Source: CAZSLZ01 sp964607865 (GTDB lineage Bacteria; Vulcanimicrobiota; JAJTBE01; CAZSLZ01). Taken from it: DNA of 14,638 bases. The stretch's first letter is position 1. Each line of letters starts with the position of its first letter. Location of the stretch: the NCBI GenBank assembly GCA_964607865.1, contig CAZSLZ010000083.1:1-14638 (forward strand). The letters are read 5' to 3'. This document shows positions 7,855 through 14,638 of the stretch, one piece after another. The position numbers were made by a program, and so were the translations under genes. The notes under the pieces were generated by a model. That model was given only the letters and a program-made list of their open reading frames with translations, did not search any database and had not been told where the DNA came from.

Positions 7855-9780
7855 ATGAAAAGAAATAAACAACAAATTTTATTGTTTCTGGTTGTGTTCA
7901 TTATGAGTTGGGGGGTAGCCTCTGCCCAGAACCAGAACGTTCCGGTCCTGAATAAAAGCGAATCGGCAGTTATTCTTGACGATTATATTGAATATACCGT
8001 GAATAATGACGGATCTACCAGCCTGGTTGAACATGAATTAATAAGTATTCTTAACCAGGTGGGAAGAAACCGTTATGCAAAAGTGATACGGACCTGCCTG
8101 AAACCGGACCAGGATGTAGAAGTGGAAATTGCCCGGATAATAAAACCCGATGGAACGAAAGTTGATTTGAAACCCGGGAATATTGTGAAAGAAGCCCGCC
8201 TGGCTGAGAAATCTCCCGCCTTGAAAGACCTGGTTTTGTTAACTATCGATTTTGAAGATGCGCAGGTGGGGGACTCTATTGAATTCAGGCTGAAGTATAC
8301 CAACAAAAAACCTGTTGTTGACAATTTTTACTGGAGTATTTCCTATACAAATGACGAGGTTCCCATGGAAAAGACCCGGTTTGTGGTTAAAATGTTCAAG
8401 GATGCTGACAAGCTCAAATGGTATGGTGCAAACATGGAAGAGAAAAACAGCCAGCCCGGAATTACTGAATTAGATGGCGGAAAACAGTTTGAATGGAACC
8501 TTGCCGATAGAAAACCCATAGTAATGGAACCTTCTTCGCCGTCAAGAATGAACTATACCGGATATATTATGGTTTCCACCTGTCCGGGGTGGAATGAGCT
8601 TTCAGAAAGTTACTATGCCTTTCTGGATCAGTATATTAAACCAGATGAAAATATAAATGAAGTTGTACGGGAAATCACAAAAAATCGTGAAACCGATACA
8701 GAAAAAATTCAGGCAATTCTTGATTTCATCAATCAGAAGGAAAGCCTGGAACTGGGTTTTTCTGCAGATGACCTGATGATAATTCCTGCCAGGGAAATGA
8801 TTGGCGCTCAGGTTCTGAGCGAAACTCAGATTAACCTTCTTTTAATTTCCATGTTGAAATCCGCAGGAATAGAGGCATATCCGGTTTTACTCGCCAACAA
8901 CAAGTTTGGAGAAGTTCATCCTCAGTTGGCTACGCCCTATCAATTCAACCAGCTGGTTTCTTACATTAATGTAAATGGAGAATGGCATTACGTTGACGGA
9001 GCATCGCCCCTGAATAAATCCCTGGGGCTCCACCTGGGGCAGCAGGGACGGGACAGCCTGGTTCTACGCCCCGGTGGCGCAGAGTTGGCGGTAACCCCGG
9101 TTTCTTCTGCAGAGGAAAACCTGGAAAGAATTACAGTTCAGGCTCAGCTGGCGAAAGACGGCAGCCTGGGCGTAAATATGGACCTGATTGAAAAAGGCAC
9201 CAAACAGGTGTTCTGGGAAGCTTTTCTGGATGCAATGAAAAATCCGCTTTCAAAAAGGGCGGTTTTTGCAAAGTTGATCTCGGTGATAAGCGAAGATGCC
9301 AAATTGCTGGGGGTAAGCCAGAATGAAGATCCTAAAATCGACAGGCTGGAATTTGAAGTTTCTTTCATGGTGGAAAAATATCCCAATGTTTCCGGTGATT
9401 ACTGGATTGTAAAATTGCCCATAATTCCTGCCCAGAAAACCCAGTTTCAGGTTGATCGGGAAGCTGAGAGAAACTACCCCGTATCTCTGAGCAATACAAC
9501 CAGGGAAGAAAAACGGATTGAACTGGAAATCCCCCCAGGTTTCGAAATAACTTCCATGCCTTCCAACCTGGATATTGCCAATGATGTGGGAACCTTGAAG
9601 GTAGAAGTGGCGCGGCAGGAGAACACCATAATTTACGATTACCTTTTTCAGGTTGATCAACTCGAAGTTCCCCCTGAAAAGTTTGCAGAGTTGAAAGAAC
9701 TTTACGACAAAGCATTTGAAACCACCCGTGAGGTCATTTTGATTAAAAAGCCTTCAGATAATGAAAGGCCAACAAGCTAG
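7855..9780 (+). CDS. Secreted DUF3857 / transglutaminase-fold protein, catalytic residues missing
   Basis: A 641-residue exported protein. The N-terminus has a clear signal peptide: basic start (MKRNK), hydrophobic core (8-19) and a VASA cleavage site near residue 24. There is no lipobox Cys. Residues about 40-235 resemble DUF3857, a beta-rich domain found in front of transglutaminase-like domains. Residues about 265-395 resemble that transglutaminase-like domain: SMLKSAGIEAYPVLL (332-346), YQFNQLV (362-368) and HYVDGAS (378-384). The usual catalytic Cys (GDCKDKA-type motif) falls in VLSETQIN (320-327), which has no Cys; the usual His (FNH) is Gln (Q365); only the Asp (D381) is kept. So it is probably not an active cysteine enzyme and may act as a binding or scaffold protein outside the membrane. 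The C-terminal 220 residues are further beta-rich sequence. GAGGTG at 7845-7850 is a good ribosome site. ispE starts nine bp after the stop. Confidence 0.8.
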   Translation: MKRNKQQILLFLVVFIMSWGVASAQNQNVPVLNKSESAVILDDYIEYTVNNDGSTSLVEHELISILNQVGRNRYAKVIRTCLKPDQDVEVEIARIIKPDGTKVDLKPGNIVKEARLAEKSPALKDLVLLTIDFEDAQVGDSIEFRLKYTNKKPVVDNFYWSISYTNDEVPMEKTRFVVKMFKDADKLKWYGANMEEKNSQPGITELDGGKQFEWNLADRKPIVMEPSSPSRMNYTGYIMVSTCPGWNELSESYYAFLDQYIKPDENINEVVREITKNRETDTEKIQAILDFINQKESLELGFSADDLMIIPAREMIGAQVLSETQINLLLISMLKSAGIEAYPVLLANNKFGEVHPQLATPYQFNQLVSYINVNGEWHYVDGASPLNKSLGLHLGQQGRDSLVLRPGGAELAVTPVSSAEENLERITVQAQLAKDGSLGVNMDLIEKGTKQVFWEAFLDAMKNPLSKRAVFAKLISVISEDAKLLGVSQNEDPKIDRLEFEVSFMVEKYPNVSGDYWIVKLPIIPAQKTQFQVDREAERNYPVSLSNTTREEKRIELEIPPGFEITSMPSNLDIANDVGTLKVEVARQENTIIYDYLFQVDQLEVPPEKFAELKELYDKAFETTREVILIKKPSDNERPTS

Positions 9781-9789
9781 GAGAAAATA

Positions 9790-10653
9790 ATGAAAGATTA
9801 TGAATTGAAGATGATAGCTCCCGCCAAGATAAATTATATTCTGGAAGTGGGAAGTAAACGCAAGGATGGCTATCATGATGTTTTGACGATTTTTCAAACG
9901 GTTTCTCTTTATGATGAGTTGTATTTCAAGGAATTACCAGGCGAATTGGTGGTAACCACTGATTCTCAGATTTTAGAAGAGGAAAAGGAGAATCTGGTTT
10001 ATAAAAGTGCGGAATTATTAAAGCGGGTTTTAAAAATTAACCGGGGAGCGCATATCCATCTGAAAAAGAAAATTCCCATTGGTGCCGGCCTTGGTGGGGG
10101 GTCCAGTGATGCTGCCACAGCTATAAAAGGGCTTTCCCGCCTGTGGGGTTTAAAACTGTCAAAAGAAGACATGTTCCGCTTTGCAACCAGCCTGGGGTCA
10201 GATGTTCCTTTTTTTGTTAATGGCGGCATAGCTATTGGCCGGGGCAGGGGAGAGATTGTTTCGTCGGTAAGGCAGGGTGCGAAACCCCGTATTAACATGT
10301 TACTGGTCTGTCCTGATGAGGAGATTTCATCTGCCTGGGCTTATCAAAAATGGGATGAGGAAGGCAGCCCGGTGGGTGGTGATGGAATTGACGAATTTAT
10401 GAAAGCGTTGTTCAGAAATGATTTTGCAGGCATGGTAGAACAAATGCATAATGATTTTGAACCTCTCATTTTTAAATATTATCCTGTGGTTGAAAAGATA
10501 AAAGTGATGTTAAGAGAAAATGGGGCACTGGGAAGTTTGATGTCGGGGAGCGGCCCCACAGTTTTTGGAATTTTTGATAATGAAGATGAGGTGGACACAG
10601 CTGCAGAAAAATTAAGGCAATTGGGCAGAGTTTTCACAGTAAGAACGGTTTAA
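9790..10653 (+). CDS. ispE: 4-diphosphocytidyl-2-C-methyl-D-erythritol kinase
   Basis: IspE phosphorylates the 2-hydroxyl of CDP-methylerythritol with ATP in the cytoplasmic MEP pathway to isoprenoid precursors. The 287-residue protein is of normal length and is a GHMP kinase with all three motifs: APAKIN with the substrate-binding Lys (10-15, K13) followed by KRKDGYH (23-29); the ATP loop PIGAGLGGGSSDAA (96-109); and SGSGPTVFG (252-260). The probable catalytic Asp lies in LGSDVPFF (D138). The start ATG is preceded by TAGGAG, which overlaps the stop codon of the upstream DUF3857 gene, so the two are probably co-translated. The following nucleotidyltransferase gene begins 12 bp after the stop. 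Other MEP genes are not in the window, so the organism is inferred to make isoprenoids by the MEP route on this gene alone. Confidence 0.96.
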   Translation: MKDYELKMIAPAKINYILEVGSKRKDGYHDVLTIFQTVSLYDELYFKELPGELVVTTDSQILEEEKENLVYKSAELLKRVLKINRGAHIHLKKKIPIGAGLGGGSSDAATAIKGLSRLWGLKLSKEDMFRFATSLGSDVPFFVNGGIAIGRGRGEIVSSVRQGAKPRINMLLVCPDEEISSAWAYQKWDEEGSPVGGDGIDEFMKALFRNDFAGMVEQMHNDFEPLIFKYYPVVEKIKVMLRENGALGSLMSGSGPTVFGIFDNEDEVDTAAEKLRQLGRVFTVRTV

Positions 10654-10658
10654 AGGAG
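10654..10658 (+). promoter_or_regulatory. Shine-Dalgarno AGGAG deciding a TTG start
   Basis: AGGAG lies right after the ispE stop and seven bases before TTG at 10666. A second TTG at 10661 is in another frame and only two bases away, too close. The 10666 TTG puts the Rossmann strand FVLLAGGRP at the usual distance from the N-terminus. Confidence 0.75.
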
Positions 10659-10665
10659 ATTTGTT

Positions 10666-11433
10666 TTGGGATTTGACTTTGTATTGCTTGCCGGGGGCAG
10701 GCCGGATGAAAAACTTGGAAAGTATTCCGACGGGAAAACCAGTAAATCATTTATTGATGTAGCGGGCAGACCCATGGTTGCCTGGGAGATTGATGCAATA
10801 AAACAGGTGGATGAACTTGAAAGGCTGGTTCTGGTGGCGAATCCCGATGAAGTAACACCGGAAATAAAAGAAAAAGTTGATATATTGGCGCCGGCAGGAA
10901 ATTCAATTATTGATTCGTTGCGTTCGGGAGTGGGAAGTTTGGAGAATCCCACCGAAAGAATTCTGGTCCTGCCTGCGGATCTGCCTCTTATAACCTCTGA
11001 ATCTATCAGTGTTTTCCTGAAAGACTGTATTAACCCTCCCGTGGATATAACTTTCGGATATCTCAGCAAGGAAGATTCCGAGGCTAAATATCCTGACGTT
11101 AACCATACCTATGTGAATATTAAAGAAGGTAAATTCTGTGGTGCCGGGCTCTCATTGATGAGGCCCCAGCTGGTGGAAGCCTGCGCCGAGCTTTTTAACA
11201 GTTTTACCCGTAACCGGAAAAACCCCATTGGGCTGGCAAACACCCTGGGTTTTAAAATAATTTTTAAATATGTGATAGGCGTTTTGCACCTGTCTGATGT
11301 TGAAGCAAGAATATTAAAATTAATGGGAGGCTGCACCGGGCGGGGTGTCCGAACCCGTTATCCCGAGGTGGGTTTCAATGTGGACGCTCCAAATGAACTG
11401 GAAATAGCCAGGAGAATTCTCGGCGAAAAGTGA
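10666..11433 (+). CDS. MobA-like NTP transferase domain protein
   Basis: A 255-residue cytoplasmic protein with a GT-A-type nucleotidyltransferase fold. Visible motifs are LLAGGRPDEKL (7-17), SKSFIDVAGRPM (26-37), the probable metal-binding LPADLPLI (102-109, D104) and a second acidic site in FNVDAPNEL (237-245, D240). These are the hallmarks of enzymes that transfer an NMP from an NTP to a phosphate-bearing or cofactor substrate (MobA, sugar-1-phosphate nucleotidyltransferases, IspD). Residues 183-232 (RNRKNPIGLA through the GGCTGRGVRTR stretch) form an insert not found in MobA or IspD and probably carry the specificity. It is not IspD: the IspD-specific PKQF-type and C-terminal NiKiT-type motifs are absent. 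The start is TTG, supported by AGGAG seven bases upstream. It is the last gene of the block, 12 bp after ispE. Substrate unknown; a role tied to isoprenoid or lipid-linked sugar metabolism is only suggested by position. Confidence 0.82.
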   Translation: MGFDFVLLAGGRPDEKLGKYSDGKTSKSFIDVAGRPMVAWEIDAIKQVDELERLVLVANPDEVTPEIKEKVDILAPAGNSIIDSLRSGVGSLENPTERILVLPADLPLITSESISVFLKDCINPPVDITFGYLSKEDSEAKYPDVNHTYVNIKEGKFCGAGLSLMRPQLVEACAELFNSFTRNRKNPIGLANTLGFKIIFKYVIGVLHLSDVEARILKLMGGCTGRGVRTRYPEVGFNVDAPNELEIARRILGEK

Positions 11434-11458
11434 CAAATACTTTAAAACCTTAATGAAC

Positions 11459-11498
11459 ACCGCCATCGCGGGCATCCGCAGGATGCGTGGCGGTTTCT
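11459..11498 (+). terminator. G+C-rich two-part hairpin after the NTP transferase gene (possible terminator)
   Basis: ACCGCCA (11459-11465) pairs with TGGCGGT (11488-11494), and inside it GCATCC (11472-11477) pairs with GGATGC (11481-11486) around a three-base loop; six bases on the left and one on the right are unpaired between the stems. It lies 25 bp after the stop codon and is followed by TTTCT, a poor U-tract. It is the best candidate terminator for the plus-strand operon, but could instead be a palindromic repeat element. Confidence 0.5.
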
Positions 11499-11535
11499 GT
11501 AGTTGTCAGGTAGAGGTTTGGTTAAAAACTGCTTC

Positions 11536-11563
11536 AAAAAAGACCGCTGGGAAACCAGCGGTC
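11536..11563 (-). terminator. Intrinsic terminator of the aldehyde dehydrogenase gene
   Basis: GACCGCTGG (11542-11550) and CCAGCGGTC (11555-11563) form a perfect nine-pair G+C-rich stem with a four-base loop. On the minus strand the stem is followed at once by a run of six T (11541-11536), the classic Rho-independent layout. It lies 38 bp past the stop codon of the aldehyde dehydrogenase gene. Read on the plus strand it has a GAAA tetraloop and a poor T-tract, so it may also help stop transcription from the left. Confidence 0.88.
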
Positions 11564-11601
11564 ATCATTTATAAAAATTATGAGTTAAATATCTAATTCA
11601 A

Positions 11602-13149
11602 TCAAATATCGAATTCAATGCCCTGGGCCAGGGGTAATTCAGTGGACCAATTGATGGTATTGGTCTGTCTTCTCATATATGCTTTCCAGGAATCGCTGCC
11701 CGATTCGCGGCCGCCGCCGGTATCTTTTTCGCCGCCAAATGCTCCGCCAATCTCGGCGCCAGATGTGCCAATATTAATGTTTGCAATACCGCAATCGCTT
11801 CCCATATGGGAAAGGAAAGTTTCGGCATCCATAAGGCTGGTGGTGAACATGGCTGAAGACAGTCCCTGGGGGACATCATTATGCATGGCCAAGGCATCGT
11901 CAAGTTTGTCATACTTAATAAAGTAAAGTATGGGCGCGAAAGTTTCATGCTGGACAATCTGGTAATCGTTCTGGACCTCCGCTATGCAGGGAGTCACATA
12001 AGTGCCCGCCTTATATTTGTCGCCTTCAAGAACTTCGCCGCCGAATAATATCCTGCCATCCTGCCCGGTGAGTTTCTTCTTGGCTTCCATCATTTCTTCC
12101 ACAGCTTTTTTGCTTATCATGGGCCCCATATGCATTCCGGGGTTCAGGGGGTTTCCAATGGTAATATTCTTGTAGGCTTTAATCAGGGAATTCAGAAGTT
12201 TGTCATAAACCTCGGAATGAGCCAGAATACGACGGGTTGTTGTGCATCTCTGGCCGGCGGTTCCCACAGCTCCAAAGAGTATGGCGCGAACAGCCAGATC
12301 CAGGTTGGCATTCTTTGTTACAATGATTGCATTGTTGCCACCCAGCTCAAGCAGGCTTCTACCCAGCCTTTTACCCACAGCTTCCGCTACTTTTCTGCCC
12401 ATGGGTACGCTACCGGTGAAGCTGATGAGGGGCAATCTTTTGTCGTTGATCATTTTGTTGCCGATAACTGACCCAGAGCCTGCCGCCAATGACATGACCG
12501 CAGCTGGCACTTCGTTTCTGGCCAGAACCTTTTCCACTATTTTAATCATGGCAATTGCTGTAAGAGGAACTGAGCTGGCGGGTTTCCATATCATGGCATC
12601 TCCACAGGCGCCTGCGACCATGGAATTCCAAGCCCAGACTGCTGCTGGAAAGTTAAAAGCTGTGATGATCCCAATTACCCCCAGGGGATGCCACTGTTCA
12701 TACATTCTGTGATAGGGCCGTTCGCTGTGCATGGTTTTCCCGTAAAGTTGCCGGGACAGCCCCACGGCGAAATCAGCGATATCGATGGCTTCCTGCACTT
12801 CGCCCTTGCCTTCGCTTATGCTTTTACCCATTTCCAGGGTAACCAGGGTTCCCAGGTCGTCTTTGTGTTTACGAAGTTCCTCGCCAATCTGGCGAATGAT
12901 TTCACCCCTTTTGGGGGCTGGCATCATCCTCCAGTATAGAAAAGCGCCTTTTGCCTTTTCGTAAACCTTTTCATAATCTTCCTCGGTGGCCTGGACCACT
13001 TCGGCGATAACTTCGCCGTCAATAGGAGAAATCGACTTCAATATCTCACCGGATCCGAACCATTCTCCGTTGAATGCGCCGTAATTCTTCTTCTCAATAC
13101 CCAGCCTTTTTAAAATCGTCCGGGTATCTATAGTTTCCATGGTTACCAT
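11602..13149 (-). CDS. ALDH7-family aldehyde dehydrogenase (alpha-aminoadipic semialdehyde / piperideine-6-carboxylate dehydrogenase-like)
   Basis: A 515-residue NAD(P)-dependent aldehyde dehydrogenase of normal length. Key residues are the oxyanion Asn in AFNFP (N166), cofactor Lys in WKPAS (K189), general base Glu in LLELGGNNA (E268), catalytic Cys in AGQRCTTTRR (C302) and HETFAP (E402, F404). The stretches LELGGNN, GQRCTTTRR, SDCGIANINIGTSGAEIGG (451-469) and GGGRESGSDSWKAYMRRQTNTIN (478-500 region) are characteristic of the ALDH7/antiquitin group, whose members oxidise alpha-aminoadipic semialdehyde in lysine and pipecolate breakdown; some act on other aldehydes. Subfamily is seen clearly, the physiological substrate is inferred. 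No lysine-catabolic gene is adjacent. ATG at 13147-13149 has AAGGAG seven bases upstream; a second ATG three codons later is possible. It stands alone, with its own terminator downstream and a divergent membrane-protein gene upstream. Confidence 0.93.
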   Translation of the reverse strand: MVTMETIDTRTILKRLGIEKKNYGAFNGEWFGSGEILKSISPIDGEVIAEVVQATEEDYEKVYEKAKGAFLYWRMMPAPKRGEIIRQIGEELRKHKDDLGTLVTLEMGKSISEGKGEVQEAIDIADFAVGLSRQLYGKTMHSERPYHRMYEQWHPLGVIGIITAFNFPAAVWAWNSMVAGACGDAMIWKPASSVPLTAIAMIKIVEKVLARNEVPAAVMSLAAGSGSVIGNKMINDKRLPLISFTGSVPMGRKVAEAVGKRLGRSLLELGGNNAIIVTKNANLDLAVRAILFGAVGTAGQRCTTTRRILAHSEVYDKLLNSLIKAYKNITIGNPLNPGMHMGPMISKKAVEEMMEAKKKLTGQDGRILFGGEVLEGDKYKAGTYVTPCIAEVQNDYQIVQHETFAPILYFIKYDKLDDALAMHNDVPQGLSSAMFTTSLMDAETFLSHMGSDCGIANINIGTSGAEIGGAFGGEKDTGGGRESGSDSWKAYMRRQTNTINWSTELPLAQGIEFDI

Positions 13150-13295
13150 GTAAATACTCCTTTCGTTTGGGCCTTTTATTTATACAAAAAAATTTCAGTA
13201 ACTAACATTCATTTCCTTCACAAAAACAAACAATATCTGTTATTCTTTTTATCCTCCATTACAGGAAAAATTTTCCGGTAAATGAAATTATTACT
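13150..13295. other. Divergent spacer between aldehyde dehydrogenase and DUF3592-like genes
   Basis: This 146-bp A/T-rich spacer must contain promoters for both directions. A possible plus-strand promoter is TTCACA (13217-13222) with TATTCT (13241-13246) at 18-bp spacing. A possible minus-strand -10 is TATAAA just upstream of the aldehyde dehydrogenase ribosome site, without a good -35. The inverted repeat GGAAAAATTTTCC at 13264-13276 lies just before the plus-strand gene and could be an operator or part of the leader. None of these is strong. Confidence 0.3.
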
Positions 13296-13766
13296 ATGAA
13301 AAAAGATAATAAAATAGACATAGGTATTATTTTCATTATTCTGGGCATTTTACTTCTGCCTTTTGTATGGTTTACGCCTGTAAAAGAAATGTTTCAGTTT
13401 TACCGGGGGGTGGTTCAAACCGAAGGAGTGGTTGCCACAACCAGAGTTCTTGAACCCGAAGAGTCGCCTGATGGGCGAAGAACTGCAGTTGTAAAATACA
13501 ATTTTAATGTGGATGCAAGGGATTTCTCAAATATTTCATATAAAACCCTGAAACCAAACCAGGAAAACCCATACAGGCCTGAAATACCCGTTGTGGTTCA
13601 ATATAAGGAAAACAACCCTGAAATTTCCCGGTTAAAAGATCTTCGTACTACACATCGTACCTCTGATAGCAATTTTTTGGGTTTATCGGTGTTCATAATT
13701 GTTTTAGGAATGCTTTTATGGTCACGGCAGATTTTCAAATCGGTAAAAAACGCCAACCCCAGCTAA
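13296..13766 (+). CDS. Small two-helix membrane protein, DUF3592-like
   Basis: A 156-residue protein with one hydrophobic helix near the N-terminus (about 9-28, IGIIFIILGILLLPFVW), a soluble beta-rich middle, and a second helix near the C-terminus (about 126-144, LGLSVFIIVLGMLLW). The middle contains an EGVV strand, VKYNFNVDARDF (66-77), and IPVVVQYKENNPEIS (97-111). That last pattern, a strand ending in VxYxxxNPxxS after a repeated Y/V-rich strand, is typical of DUF3592 proteins, whose function is unknown. Two helices place the middle domain on one side of the membrane. The ribosome site is weak (AGGAAAAA, more than 20 bases away), so expression may be low or the start may differ. It is divergent from the aldehyde dehydrogenase and ends 7 bp before the tail of the convergent PEP-utilising pseudogene. 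I cannot assign a job. Confidence 0.65.
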   Translation: MKKDNKIDIGIIFIILGILLLPFVWFTPVKEMFQFYRGVVQTEGVVATTRVLEPEESPDGRRTAVVKYNFNVDARDFSNISYKTLKPNQENPYRPEIPVVVQYKENNPEISRLKDLRTTHRTSDSNFLGLSVFIIVLGMLLWSRQIFKSVKNANPS

Positions 13767-13773
13767 GTTGTTT

Positions 13774-14618
13774 TTAACCTGAATCTTCAGGGCCAAAAAT
13801 TTCAACCACCCCATTTGAACCATCCACCATCAGGGTATCGCCATCGTTTAATACGGGAATTATTCCCTGAACCCCCATAACCGCAGGAATTCCGATTTCC
13901 CGCGCAACTACCGCCCCATGTGACAGTATACTTCCAACTTCAACCACCACTGCAGAGGCAGTGGGACATGCTTCCCTGGCGTTCATGCTGGTCCAGGATT
14001 CCTCGCCTTCTTCTGTTTCAGGCAACTGATCAGGGTCAATAAAACAAACTTCAGTTCTCTGCTCCTTCTTTCCCATGCTCGTAACCGGCCGCGCCTGAAG
14101 CCAGAAAATCTTACCATCCCTTACTGACCATTCCAGATCCAATTCCCTGTAGTTTAATTCTGTTCTGAATGCTTTCCTTATCTTTCTGGCTTTTTCTGCC
14201 AGCTGGTGTAAAAGTTCCCTGCTTTATATACCCAATTCTTCTGAGTCATCAATGATACCGTTTCTGGCATCAAAACAGTGCCTTTCCGCTTTCTGTTTTC
14301 CTCCGGGCAGGTCTTGGGCAGTTCCCCTCACAGTTTCCACAAAAAAAACATCAGCATTGCAGGTGATCGGATCACAGGTAAATAAATTCCGGAGCAATCA
14401 GCTTCAATCATTTCCTGAACAAGAACATTAATCTTGATATGTGTGTGGCAGAAATCTGTATAGTGCTTGATTCTGATGGAATCACGGGAATTTTGGCACC
14501 TCTCTATTGCATTAATTAAATTATCTTTTCCGGTGATATTTAAAAATGAGTCAAATTGTCCGGCAAAAGATTTTTCCAGGCTATCTTTGGTGGACCCAAT
14601 CATTCGACAAAAATTTGC
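13774..14618 (-). pseudogene. Decayed PEP-utilising phosphotransferase (rifampin phosphotransferase / PEP synthase family)
   Basis: Pieces of one gene are readable in order but not in one frame. From 14618 down to about 14388 comes the ATP-grasp nucleotide-binding part, with STKDSLEKSFAGQFDSFLN and VLVQEMIEADCSG. Near 14388 a one-base loss moves the frame; the next frame reads LFTCDPITCNADVFFVETVRG, as the family requires, down to an in-frame TAA at 14224-14226, then continues through ELDLEWSVRDGKIFWLQARPVT to about 14080. After only about 30 unrelated residues comes the phosphohistidine domain, EVGSILSHGAVVAREIGIPA with the swivelling His codon at 13918-13920, ending at TAA 13774-13776. In rifampin phosphotransferase-type enzymes several hundred residues separate these two domains, so the middle is deleted. 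The reading frame upstream of 14618 also has TAA and TAG. Ending right after the His domain favours the rifampin phosphotransferase-type order over PpsA. A sequencing error could explain the frameshift, not all the damage. Upstream remnants probably continue past the window. Confidence 0.85.
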
Positions 14619-14638
14619 CTAAAGTTAAGGTGTGATGA

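Noticed and set aside
10661..10663. TTG at 10661 as the start of the nucleotidyltransferase
   Set aside because: It is only two bases from the Shine-Dalgarno site and not in frame with the protein that has the conserved motifs.
10666..11433. Calling this gene ispD because it follows ispE
   Set aside because: The general nucleotidyltransferase motifs are present but the IspD-specific ones are not, and the C-terminal half differs.
12130..12939. Long plus-strand open frames opposite the aldehyde dehydrogenase
   Set aside because: The minus-strand protein is unmistakable over its full length; the antisense products are composition-driven.
13774..14142. A complete small stand-alone phosphohistidine-domain protein
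   Set aside because: Its N-terminus is the end of an ATP-grasp domain whose earlier parts are readable directly upstream in other frames, so it is a remnant of a longer gene.
1..14638. CRISPR array, tRNA, insertion sequence or phage genes
   Set aside because: No spaced direct repeats, cloverleaf-like segments, transposase motifs or terminal inverted repeats were seen on reading either strand.

Overview
The window comes from a bacterium of moderate G+C content by eye, with purine-rich Shine-Dalgarno sites (AGGAGG, AAGGAG) and two well-supported TTG starts. It carries type IV pilus retraction ATPases and the MEP isoprenoid pathway (ispE). This fits an anaerobe-like Bacillota member or a candidate-phylum bacterium, but no rRNA or other phylogenetic marker is present, so the assignment is weak. 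I see no phage, insertion sequence, CRISPR or tRNA.

Left block (1-6654, all minus strand, transcribed right to left): an M29 metallo-aminopeptidase, a GH38 alpha-mannosidase-like protein, two directly abutting PilT-family ATPases, and the start of a GT4-type glycosyltransferase that runs off the window. Gaps of 51, 46, 0 and 90 bp with no terminator-like hairpin suggest one transcription unit mixing peptide and glycan turnover with pilus retraction. The GH38 protein is the most unusual item: two acidic active-site positions read Glu instead of Asp, including the expected nucleophile, and a third Asp reads Asn.

Middle block (6806-11433, plus strand): an OppF/DppF-type peptide ABC transporter ATPase without its usual partners, a secreted DUF3857/transglutaminase-fold protein that has lost the catalytic Cys and His, IspE, and a MobA-like nucleotidyltransferase. 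The last three are spaced 9 and 12 bp apart and form a likely operon. Two hairpins at 11459-11563 separate this block from the convergent next gene.

Right block (11602-14638): a monocistronic ALDH7-family aldehyde dehydrogenase on the minus strand with its own intrinsic terminator; a divergent small two-helix membrane protein resembling DUF3592 on the plus strand; and, convergent with that, a decayed PEP-utilising phosphotransferase (rifampin phosphotransferase / PEP synthase type) on the minus strand, with a frameshift, an in-frame stop and an internal deletion.

Overall this is mostly chromosomal housekeeping and accessory metabolism. The points worth a second look are the variant GH38 active site, the PilT pair embedded between glycan genes, the pseudo-transglutaminase, and the dying PEP-utilising enzyme. 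I did not find a convincing new multi-gene defence or mobile system.
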